A DNA stretch of 17,045 nucleotides from Bryobacterales bacterium (GTDB lineage Bacteria > Acidobacteriota > Terriglobia > Bryobacterales > Bryobacteraceae), in contig PLRZ01000139.1 of assembly GCA_003164075.1 (NCBI GenBank), forward strand, positions 7,955-24,999, written 5' to 3'. Each line of letters begins with the position of its first letter. Position 1 is the first letter of the stretch. This document shows positions 4,990 to 12,181 of this stretch, piece by piece. The position numbers were made by a program, and so were the translations under genes. The notes beneath the pieces were generated by a model. It was not told the origin of the DNA, made no database searches, and saw only the letters and a list, made by a program, of their open reading frames with translations.

Positions 4990-6966
4990 TTACTGCACGG
5001 CAGTATAGAGCGTCTGCGTGCCGGCGACGTCCGTGCCGTTCACGTTGACCGTGAAGGTCAGCGGCACGGCATTATTGGCGGCGATGGCCGGCACGATCAC
5101 GTTGAACTGGTACAGTCCAACCGCGCCCGCCACCAGGCCGGCATACTGCACTTGCGCCTGCGCTACGCCGAAATAGAATTTGGGAGCGAGCGGCACGGAG
5201 AGACATTGCGGACAACCGGCGACGGCCTGCGGGATCTGGCCCGGCGGATACCCGGGGACCGCACCGAAGCCAGTCCCGTAGATCACGATCGTTTCGCCGG
5301 GCTGCGCCGCGCGGGATGTGATACCGGCAAATGACCCGGTCGGGAAAACGTAGGTCGTATTATCGGTGAACAGCGCACCGACATATTGTTTCCCGACGAT
5401 CTTGAAGATTGTGGGCGCAAACAGACCGGGCTCCTCCAGAGTGGCGTTGATGTTGAATGCCGCGCTCGGCCCGGCGGCGGTGTTCACCGTGACGGACTGC
5501 GTACCCAGACCGATGGTGCCCGGTACCAGCGCGTTCACCTGCGTGGGGCTGATATATTCGACGAAAGCCGACTGGCCGCCCACTGACACCGTGGTGAGAT
5601 TGAGTTGCGTAGGAGCCTGGTTGCCGGTGAAATCGGTCGTAGCCCATGTGCGCGTGGTGGGCGCCAGATTGGTCCCGTAGATTTCGATCCAGGAACCTGG
5701 CGCAATCCCGGAAAGGGCGCCGAAACCGCTGGCGCTGATGACTCCGCTGATGACGGGCGCCGGTCCAGGTCCGCTCGGCGGCGCGCTGGGGGTCAGCTTG
5801 CGAATAATGTCGTTGCCGTAGTCGGCCACATACAGATTACCGGAAGCGTCGACAATCAGGGAAATGGGTTCGTTGAATTGCGCGCTGAGCGCGGGGCCGC
5901 CATCGCCCCCATAGCCGGGAAGCGTGCCCATCCCTGCGATCGTGTGGATGATGCCGTCGGGCGTAACCATGCGAATGCGGGCGTTAGTGGTGTCGCCGAT
6001 GTATACGTTGCCGGAGGCGTCCACGGCTACCCCGGTGGGAAAGTCGAGCAGGGCGTTGGTGGCCAGACCTTCATCGCCGGAGAAACCGGAAAGGCCCTCG
6101 GCGTTGCCGGCCACGATCGAGACCACGCCGTTCGAGAGCTTGCGAATCTGGTTATTGAGACTGTCGGCAAAATAAAGATCGCCATTGGCGGCAAGGGCAA
6201 GCTGCCTGATACTGCTCAAATGCACCGCGAGGGCCGCGCCGCCTTCCAGGGACAACCCCTCGGTACCGCTGCCGGCAATGGTGCTGATGTCGCCGGTGGA
6301 GGCGGTCACCTTGCGGATGCGGAAATTTCCGCTATCGGCGATATAGATGTTGCCGGCGGAATCGATGGCGATGCCCGAGGGTTGGTCGAGACTGGCCTGC
6401 GTCGCCAAGGCTCCGTCTCCCGAAAACCCCACGCCTTGAACGCTCGATCCGGCGACCGTCGAAATAATGCCCGCCGGGGTGACCATGCGCACGGCGCCGT
6501 TGAGCACGTCCGAAAAATAGAAATTCCCTTTGCTGTCCACCGCCATGGTATCGGGGTAGTTGATCTCGGCGCTGGTGGCCGGCCCGGCGTCTCCGGAATA
6601 GCCGGTGGTAGTCATGCCTGCCACTGTCGAGATATTGCGGCTGCTGGCGAGGACCATGCGGATCACGTTATTGGTCTGATCGGCGATGTAGATGTTGCCC
6701 TTGGAGTCCAGGGCCACGCTGGTCGGGCCATTCAGCTCGGCACTGGTAGCGGCCCCGGCGTCGCCGGTGTAACCCACGGTGGGAGCCGCTCCATTGCCGG
6801 GGTTAGCCGGAACCGTACCGGCGACGGTGGTGACGGTATAGATCGGGGGCGTCTGCGCCTGGCACAAAGCCGGCAACAAGAAGGACGCGATACCGGCCAG
6901 TCCGGCAATGGCCGCCCGATTCCACTGGCGCTTGGGCGCTGGATTCATCTTGATCGAAGGATGCAT
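4990..6966 (-). CDS. Exported NHL-repeat beta-propeller protein with TIGR03437-like C-terminal domain
   Basis: 658 aa. Signal peptide at residues 1-38 (RRAA-type basic start, hydrophobic core, ALCQAQ cleavage region). Residues 65-391 contain six NHL-type units starting near 65, 122, 180, 237, 295 and 351, each following the pattern G-sGD-G-At-A-l-P--vAvDs-GN-YiaD--N--IRkv, enough for one six-bladed propeller. The fourth unit is worn (SLEGG replaces SGDxG). Residues 404-658 (GSWIEIYGTNLAP, YISPTQVNALVP, GETIVIYGTGFG, YQFNVIVP) match my recollection of TIGR03437, a domain expanded in Solibacter. Such proteins are secreted or surface-bound, probably for binding or adhesion; no enzyme motif is seen. 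The ATG at 6966 is used; an internal ATG at 6948 would also keep the signal peptide. No strong ribosome-binding site is visible for either. Confidence 0.87.
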   Translation of the reverse strand: MHPSIKMNPAPKRQWNRAAIAGLAGIASFLLPALCQAQTPPIYTVTTVAGTVPANPGNGAAPTVGYTGDAGAATSAELNGPTSVALDSKGNIYIADQTNNVIRMVLASSRNISTVAGMTTTGYSGDAGPATSAEINYPDTMAVDSKGNFYFSDVLNGAVRMVTPAGIISTVAGSSVQGVGFSGDGALATQASLDQPSGIAIDSAGNIYIADSGNFRIRKVTASTGDISTIAGSGTEGLSLEGGAALAVHLSSIRQLALAANGDLYFADSLNNQIRKLSNGVVSIVAGNAEGLSGFSGDEGLATNALLDFPTGVAVDASGNVYIGDTTNARIRMVTPDGIIHTIAGMGTLPGYGGDGGPALSAQFNEPISLIVDASGNLYVADYGNDIIRKLTPSAPPSGPGPAPVISGVISASGFGALSGIAPGSWIEIYGTNLAPTTRTWATTDFTGNQAPTQLNLTTVSVGGQSAFVEYISPTQVNALVPGTIGLGTQSVTVNTAAGPSAAFNINATLEEPGLFAPTIFKIVGKQYVGALFTDNTTYVFPTGSFAGITSRAAQPGETIVIYGTGFGAVPGYPPGQIPQAVAGCPQCLSVPLAPKFYFGVAQAQVQYAGLVAGAVGLYQFNVIVPAIAANNAVPLTFTVNVNGTDVAGTQTLYTAVQ

Positions 6967-7047
6967 TGCTGATTACTTCAGTTTCTCAGAATTCCAGGGC
7001 GGTTGGGTTGTTCGTTCCTTGCACAGTGTGAAGGCTTGGCCCACTGC

Positions 7048-9102
7048 CTACCAAATGCGGCAGGCGTTCTGGCGCATCATGGGCTGGCCCGTTTTGCACG
7101 AAAAAGCCTGGCCGAACTGCGGCATATTGGCCACCACGCCGTTGATGCGGTATTCGTTGGGCGAGTGTTCGTTGGTGACGGCGTTGAGGCGCTTGTTTTC
7201 GGGGCGCTCGTCGCCGCAGGCCCATTGGGCTACGCCGATGAAGAAGCGCTGCTCGGGGGTGAATCCGTCGGCGGCCTTGAGGTCCTGCGCTTTGGTGGCG
7301 GCCTTCCAGGCGATGTAGGCCAGCGTGGTGCCGCCCAGATCGGCGATGTCTTCGCCGGCCGTCAGCTTGCCGTTGATCTTGATGTTGTCGATCACGGTGT
7401 ACTGCGAATACTGATCGGAAACGCAGGCGGCCCGCTCGACGAACCTGGCCGCGTCCGGTTTGGCCCACCAGTCGCGCAGGTTGCCCTTGGCGTCGAACTG
7501 GCGGCCTTCGTCGTCGAAGCCGTGGGTCAATTCGTGGCCGATGGTGGCGCCGGTATTGCCGTAGTTGGGCGCATCGTCCATTTTGGGATCGAACAGCGGC
7601 GGCTGCAGCACGCCGGCGGGAAAGTTGATGTCGTTCATCTGCGGGTCGTAATAAGCGTTGACGGTGGGGGGCGTCATTTGCCACTCGGCGCGGTCCACGG
7701 GCTTGCCGATTTTGGCCAACTGGCGTTTGGATTCGAAGACCGCGGCGCGGTCGACGTCGGTGAGAAATGCGCCGCGGGTGATGTCCACGGAGTTGTAGTC
7801 GCGCCACTTTTCGGGATAGCCGATTTTGTTGACCATGCCGTGCAGTTTGACCAGCGCCTGCTTTTTGGTGGCGGCGCTCATCCAGGTGAGTTGCGCCAGT
7901 TCGCCCTCCATGGCCGCTTCGATTTCCCTGGTCATGGCGAGGGCGCGGGCCTTGGTGTCGGACGTGAATGTCTTGTCGACGAAGACTTGGCCGAGCGCTT
8001 CTCCCAGGTCGCGGTCCACGAAGCTGACGCAACGCTTCCAGCGGGGCCGCATTTCGGCGACGCCGCGCAGGGTCTTGCTGTAGAAGTTGAAATTGGTCTC
8101 GACGAAGGCCTTCGAAAGGTACGGCGACGCGGCGTGCGCCAGATGCCAGCGCAGATAGGTTTTCCACTCCTGAAGGCCGCGGGTCTTGAGTTGGTGTTCC
8201 ACCTCTTTGTAGAAATCGGGCTCGGTGACGTTGAGGGTGGCGGGCGCCGGCAGGCCGAGTCCGTCCCAGTAGGCGGTCCAGCCGAAGGTGGGAGTGAGCG
8301 CCGCGAGTTGCGCGCGGGTGTATTTGTGGAATTGCTTGTAGGGGTCGCGCTTTTCGACGCGGGTGAGCGTGGCTTTGGCGAGGCCGGTCTCGATGGCCAT
8401 CACGGCCGCGGCGCCGGCGCGCGCGGCGTCGGGGGAATCGCCCAGCAGTTGCAGCATGGCGGCGACGTGATCCAGATATTTGGCGCGGATCTCCTGCGAT
8501 TTGGCGTCGGGATTGACGTAGTAGTCGCGATCCGGCAGGCCGAGGCCGCCGGCGGAGGCGAAAGCGATGACGCGGCTGGAGTCGGCATAGTCCTGGGCGG
8601 AGCCGAACGCGAACAGCGCGCCGTCGTCGCTGGATTCGAGGTGCATGCGGGCCAGCAGAGCGGGAAGGTCCGCGGCGCTCTTGAGGGCGGCGATTTCATC
8701 CAGGCGCGCCTCGAGCGGCTGGGCGCCGGCCTTTTCGATGGCGGCTTCATCCATGCAGGCGAAGAAGTAGTCGCCGATTTTCTGCTGCAGGGGAGTGCGT
8801 TGCGCGGTGGGCCTGGCAGCTTCGTCGAGGAGGCCCCAGAGGTAGCGTTGATTGTCGTCGGTGAGCTTGGCGTAGACATCCCAACGGGCCTGGTCGGGCG
8901 GGATGGGGTTCAGCTTGTTCCAATTGCCGCAGGAAAACTTGTAGAAGTCGACGCAGGGGTCGGCGGAGCGGTCGAGGAACCTGGTTTCCAGGCTGGGGGT
9001 ATAGGGCAGGGATGCCAAGGGGCGGTCCTGGGCGAGGAGCGTGACAGGGATCAGAAGGAGTATGAAGCGCACGGAGAGCAGGTTATCACAACGGCGTCTC
9101 AA
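7048..9102 (-). CDS. M13 family (neprilysin/PepO-like) zinc metallopeptidase
   Basis: 684 aa, the usual length for the family. Zinc site H523-E-L-T-H527 with third ligand E584 in GEDIADLGG (D588 is the supporting acid). Also visible are NAYY followed by NDINFPAGVLQPPLF (482-505), part of the S1' region, and the terminal CRIW (681-684) typical of M13 enzymes. A hydrophobic N-terminus (about 11-24, ending LLAQ) suggests a signal peptide or lipid-proximal anchor, so it probably cleaves peptides outside the cytoplasm. The start is unusual: TTG at 9102, overlapping the upstream stop as TTGA, with aaggaag 8 nt before it inside the upstream gene. A GTG at 9072 would begin right at the signal peptide but has no ribosome-binding site. 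It is co-transcribed with the CarboxypepD_reg-like gene. Confidence 0.93.
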   Translation of the reverse strand: MRRRCDNLLSVRFILLLIPVTLLAQDRPLASLPYTPSLETRFLDRSADPCVDFYKFSCGNWNKLNPIPPDQARWDVYAKLTDDNQRYLWGLLDEAARPTAQRTPLQQKIGDYFFACMDEAAIEKAGAQPLEARLDEIAALKSAADLPALLARMHLESSDDGALFAFGSAQDYADSSRVIAFASAGGLGLPDRDYYVNPDAKSQEIRAKYLDHVAAMLQLLGDSPDAARAGAAAVMAIETGLAKATLTRVEKRDPYKQFHKYTRAQLAALTPTFGWTAYWDGLGLPAPATLNVTEPDFYKEVEHQLKTRGLQEWKTYLRWHLAHAASPYLSKAFVETNFNFYSKTLRGVAEMRPRWKRCVSFVDRDLGEALGQVFVDKTFTSDTKARALAMTREIEAAMEGELAQLTWMSAATKKQALVKLHGMVNKIGYPEKWRDYNSVDITRGAFLTDVDRAAVFESKRQLAKIGKPVDRAEWQMTPPTVNAYYDPQMNDINFPAGVLQPPLFDPKMDDAPNYGNTGATIGHELTHGFDDEGRQFDAKGNLRDWWAKPDAARFVERAACVSDQYSQYTVIDNIKINGKLTAGEDIADLGGTTLAYIAWKAATKAQDLKAADGFTPEQRFFIGVAQWACGDERPENKRLNAVTNEHSPNEYRINGVVANMPQFGQAFSCKTGQPMMRQNACRIW

Positions 9103-10781
9103 AGCTTTTGCTTCCTTGCGTCGACCTCGGCGGAAATCGCAAGCTCTATCCCATCGATTGAGCTATCCTTGATTTCGATTCTTAATGGCGCGCTGCGGAG
9201 CTCGTGCGAAGGGGCGCCGCGGTAGCCGAGGATCTGGTACTGTCCCGGCAGCATGTGCCAAAACACGAAAGTCCCATCCGCCGCCAGCCAGGTTTCGGTG
9301 ACGAGTTGGCCGTTGAGAGTCAGCAATTGCAATCGTGCCGGGGATGGAGTGCCGCCTTCGCTCGTGAGTCGTCCTTTTACGTGCAGATTGGGTATGCGAA
9401 CAGACCGAATCTCCAATCCGTTGACCTCGCCGCCGGCAGGCAACTCGACCCACTCCGCTGCGCTTTCGTCCAAAGTGCCGCGATAATAGGTGGGGCCATA
9501 GTCGATCTCGCTGCTGTCATCGACATTAGCCGACGGAAGGCCGCGGCGGTCAACTGAGGCGCGTATACGATAGCGGTCGCCCGCCAACCCGTGAATGCGA
9601 AATTCGCCCCTGTCGTCAGTAATGCTCATCCCCATGTGTCCGCCAAACATCATTTCGAATCCCTTCTCCCGCGGAGCGCCGGTGGCCTCCACCAGAAAAC
9701 CTGCCGCAATGATGTCAATCTCAGCGACCACCCGGCCGCTGATCACGCCCTCCGGCGCTAATTGAAGATCGAGAGTCGCGTGTTCACCGTCCTTCAGCTC
9801 TCGTACGAACGAAGGGAGCATGATGCTGCCGCCCAGGTAGCTTGGCCGGGACGCGAAGGCTGTGTACCGACCCGCGGGCAGTCCAGTCACCCTGTATGTG
9901 CCATCCGCACGCGATGTGGCATAGTATGCGCGTCCGGGAGCGTCCATGTTGAACAAGCCGAATGTGACCCGCGCGTGACTCAGCGGCTTGCCTGTCACGC
10001 TGTCTACAACCGTGCCCTCGGCCATCGCGTTCTTACCATCGCCCACATGGTTGGTAGCCGCGGGCGCGTGCGTCATCCGGATCTCGACGCCCGTGGTCTC
10101 ACCGTCTGGCAGCGCTTCCACTATTCCCGCTTTCTCCACCTGGGTTTCGTGGGGGAAATAGGTCGGGCCGTACTGAAAATCCTCGCCGTCGGCCCGCAGA
10201 TCGCCTTCGTATGTGGAGTCTTCTTTGGCAGGTTCTACCAGGATTTTGTATTTTCCCGGCGAGCCAACCAATCTATACATCCCGCGTTCATCGCTCTGGC
10301 CGAAGCCACCGCGCGCTACGATCGGGGGATTCTGTTGCACGGCTAGCTCGGCCCCAACCCGCGCGAAGGCGACCGGCTCTCCGTCATCTCCGACGACGCG
10401 TCCCGTAATCACCGCGGGCCTGGCGATTTGCAGGCGCAAGTTCTCCACATGGTCGCCCGACCTCAGGAACAAATCGGAAGCCGCCCGGCCGTTGTCGCCA
10501 AGGATCGGCACGAAGAAGCGGCGCGGGGGTACGTGCGGCCGCGCTCCGTAGCGGCCTGGCGGGATCCCGAGGATCGAAAAGCGCCCTTCCCGGTCACTGA
10601 CCGCGGTGTATTCCACGCTCGGCAGTGTGTCCGAAACCGGCACGACACGCACACGTATGTTCTCGAGTGGAGCTCCCGTAGAGAGGTCCACCACGGTGCC
10701 GGAAACGCTCGCAAGCGGCTGGGCCGCGGCGTAAAAGCACAGAATGAGCGGCAAAGCGGCGATGGGGAACGCGATGCGCAT
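9099..10781 (-). CDS. Exported multi-domain CarboxypepD_reg-like protein
   Basis: 560 aa. Signal peptide 1-20 (ends YAAAQ). At least five beta-sandwich units of the carboxypeptidase-regulatory type are visible by the pattern v-G-Vvd--tg-pl--a-V, then a-D--G-f-i-glppGrY: about 26-82, 123-184, 254-312, 346-410 and 467-521. The phrase YGPTY-(30 residues)-G-EIR occurs twice (204-236 and 428-459), which suggests an internal duplication of a larger module. Such proteins are secreted or periplasmic; binding to carbohydrate or other envelope components is plausible but unproven. ATG start with AAGGA just before it; a TATCAT lies upstream, close enough to the start for a very short leader. The stop overlaps the start of the M13 peptidase gene, so the two are probably translationally coupled. 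Confidence 0.82.
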   Translation of the reverse strand: MRIAFPIAALPLILCFYAAAQPLASVSGTVVDLSTGAPLENIRVRVVPVSDTLPSVEYTAVSDREGRFSILGIPPGRYGARPHVPPRRFFVPILGDNGRAASDLFLRSGDHVENLRLQIARPAVITGRVVGDDGEPVAFARVGAELAVQQNPPIVARGGFGQSDERGMYRLVGSPGKYKILVEPAKEDSTYEGDLRADGEDFQYGPTYFPHETQVEKAGIVEALPDGETTGVEIRMTHAPAATNHVGDGKNAMAEGTVVDSVTGKPLSHARVTFGLFNMDAPGRAYYATSRADGTYRVTGLPAGRYTAFASRPSYLGGSIMLPSFVRELKDGEHATLDLQLAPEGVISGRVVAEIDIIAAGFLVEATGAPREKGFEMMFGGHMGMSITDDRGEFRIHGLAGDRYRIRASVDRRGLPSANVDDSSEIDYGPTYYRGTLDESAAEWVELPAGGEVNGLEIRSVRIPNLHVKGRLTSEGGTPSPARLQLLTLNGQLVTETWLAADGTFVFWHMLPGQYQILGYRGAPSHELRSAPLRIEIKDSSIDGIELAISAEVDARKQKL

Positions 10782-10844
10782 GATTCCTTATGATACCCAA
10801 ACTAAGGGGCCACTTAGCATCGGACTCGATTATGAGCACTCGTC

Positions 10845-10919
10845 TTATGGCCACGGCCGCTCGTGGAGAATCATCCAGGAGGCGCCGAACCTATCCCGGA
10901 ACATGGCAAAACGCCGACC
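10845..10919 (-). pseudogene. C-terminal remnant of a VOC/PhnB-like protein
   Basis: The last 24 codons before a TAA at 10845-10847 read like the end of a PhnB/VOC family protein: RRFAMFRDRFGASWMILHERP. DRFG-sWMI-hE is a recurring C-terminal signature of that family. Sequence further upstream in this frame does not resemble the family and no start is evident. I read it as a leftover from a deleted gene in the 339-nt gap between the CarboxypepD_reg-like gene and hicA. The remainder of that gap holds no gene that I can support. Confidence 0.4.
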
Positions 10920-11085
10920 ATCTCGGCCTGGACCGCCCTCCTGGGATTGTGCCGAACGAACCAAGATCCAGTTCACCGCTTCAGCCAATCCATCGCCACT
11001 CCGGCGACAATCATATTCCTCACTTCTCGCGCCGGACGCCTTCACGCTTCAACATCGTCATCGATTTTTATTTCCTCCTGCCCCG

Positions 11086-11111
11086 TTGACATCCGTACAT
11101 AAGTGTACGAT
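11086..11111 (+). promoter_or_regulatory. hicAB promoter with embedded operator palindrome
   Basis: TTGACA (11086-11091) is a perfect -35. TACGAT (11106-11111) is the best -10, with a short 14-nt spacer. Within and partly over these elements lies the inverted repeat gtaca-taag-tgtac (11095-11108). Toxin-antitoxin operons are typically autorepressed by the antitoxin's DNA-binding domain, and HicB here has one, so this is the natural operator candidate. Transcription from this -10 would start only a few bases before the hicA ATG, giving an almost leaderless message. Confidence 0.5.
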
Positions 11112-11120
11112 GCTGGATTC

Positions 11121-11345
11121 ATGAAAGGCTCTGAGTTCCTGCGGAAAGCACGGCACGCGGCGAGAACGAAGAGCCTCTCCTACAACTGGATTCCGTCCCA
11201 TGGCAAAGGCAGCCACGGAACGCTCTACGTGGGCGCTACCGGCAAAACCACCGTGCAGAACCTCAAGCGCGAGATTCCCACGGGAACGCTCCGCGCCATG
11301 ATCGAACAACTGGAACTCGACGCCAAGGATTTCGGCATAAACTAG
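11121..11345 (+). CDS. hicA: HicA-family toxin (mRNA interferase)
   Basis: 74 aa from the ATG at 11121. The order KGSHGTLYVG, TTVQN, KREIPTGTLRAMIEQL matches the HicA dsRBD-like fold; H32 in GSH is the expected catalytic residue. HicA cleaves mRNA and is neutralised by HicB. A start at 11103 would extend the protein but would overlap the putative -10 and operator, so 11121 is preferred. No good ribosome-binding site precedes it, consistent with a near-leaderless transcript. hicB starts 10 nt after the stop. The order toxin-antitoxin is usual for hicAB. Confidence 0.88.
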   Translation: MKGSEFLRKARHAARTKSLSYNWIPSHGKGSHGTLYVGATGKTTVQNLKREIPTGTLRAMIEQLELDAKDFGIN

Positions 11346-11355
11346 GAGCATACTC

Positions 11356-11790
11356 ATGGATCGGTTTGCATACCCAGCCCAATTCACCCCGGACGACGGC
11401 GGAAGCCATATGGTTCGCTTTCGGGATCTTCCCGAGGCTATCACCAGCGGTTGCGATATGGCGGACGCGGTCGAACAGGCGGCCGATTGTCTACAGGAGG
11501 CCCTGGCCGGCCGGCTTGCGCGGCGGGATGCCGTTCCACGGCCGTCCAAACCGCGCGCCGGAGAGCGCCTTATTCCGGTCGCGATGTATCTCGCTCCAAA
11601 ACTGGCGCTGTTTACGGCAATGGAAGGAGCCGGGGTAAACAACTCCGAACTCGCGCGCCGCCTGGGAGTGACGGAACTGATCGTCCGCAGGATGCTTAAT
11701 CCAAAACATGAGACCAAGGCGGGTAAAATCGAAGCCGCCCTCCGCGCCCTCGGGAAAGAGGCGGTAGTCCACGTCAGCGACGCCGCTTGA
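11356..11790 (+). CDS. hicB: HicB-family antitoxin with C-terminal HTH domain
   Basis: 144 aa. Residues 1-50 form the partially degraded RNase H-like HicB fold: YPAQF-GG-HMVRFRDLPEAITSG-DMADAVEQAADCLQEAL. Residues 90-135 contain a helix-turn-helix of XRE/Arc-like size (NNSELARRLGVTELIVRRMLNP, then KIEAALRALGKE). It should bind and inhibit HicA and repress the operon through its HTH. ATG start with AGGAG (11344-11348) spaced 7 nt, a much stronger site than that of hicA, which would favour antitoxin excess. Ends 7 nt from the stop of a convergent small gene. Confidence 0.9.
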   Translation: MDRFAYPAQFTPDDGGSHMVRFRDLPEAITSGCDMADAVEQAADCLQEALAGRLARRDAVPRPSKPRAGERLIPVAMYLAPKLALFTAMEGAGVNNSELARRLGVTELIVRRMLNPKHETKAGKIEAALRALGKEAVVHVSDAA

Positions 11791-11797
11791 GCCCGTC

Positions 11798-12088
11798 CTA
11801 AGATACTCCGCGCTCTTCCATGTCCCGCTCCACATCGAGCCAATTTACCGGCCCGCCGCGCAACGGCCACGCCTTATCGTCGATGTAGATCGAAGCGAAC
11901 GGCTTCGGGACGATACACCGCGAGTTCTGGGCCTCATCCGGGTTCCAGTCAACCCCGGAGATGAGCCCCTGAAAGTGCCTGTCAGCCCACCCCTTGACGG
12001 TATGGCAATCCGCCACGAACCGTTCCAACACTCTCCGGCTGTGCGGAGCCGGGGCCGCAATGTGAGCGTGCGATGTCCACGGCTCCAT
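11798..12088 (-). pseudogene. Probable truncated HAD-superfamily C-terminal fragment
   Basis: 96-codon frame. PKPFASIYIDDKAWPL followed by WLDVERDMEERGV resembles the C-terminal end of small HAD-type proteins often found in phage and accessory DNA, in which YIDD precedes a Trp/Pro-rich tail. The N-terminal DxD nucleophile motif required for activity is absent, and a TAA stop lies 6 nt upstream of the ATG. Another frame just upstream (LKLAAALRYLDMTVTHGAVD) may hold further worn coding sequence, suggesting a frameshift. It could instead be a small expressed protein of unknown role. It converges with hicB with a 7-nt gap. Confidence 0.4.
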
Positions 12089-12181
12089 GGGTTACGGTCA
12101 TATCCAAGTACCGCAGCGCCGCGGCGAGCTTCAGGCAACATCGTCTGCCGTTTATCTTCTACTGCGTGAGCGGACCGCCCG

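Noticed and set aside
5605..6972. Plus-strand open frame opposite the NHL gene
   Set aside because: Shadow of a repetitive coding sequence; low-complexity Gly/Val/Asp composition follows the NHL periodicity.
7003..9225. 740-codon plus-strand open frame opposite the M13 gene
   Set aside because: Long because of high GC, but without recognisable domains, while the opposite strand has HELTH, GEDIADLGG and CRIW.
11129..11141. ctctgagttcctg in hicA, matching the repeat at 2178-2190
   Set aside because: A 13-nt match inside conserved coding sequence (GSEFL) is more likely coincidence than a repeat copy.
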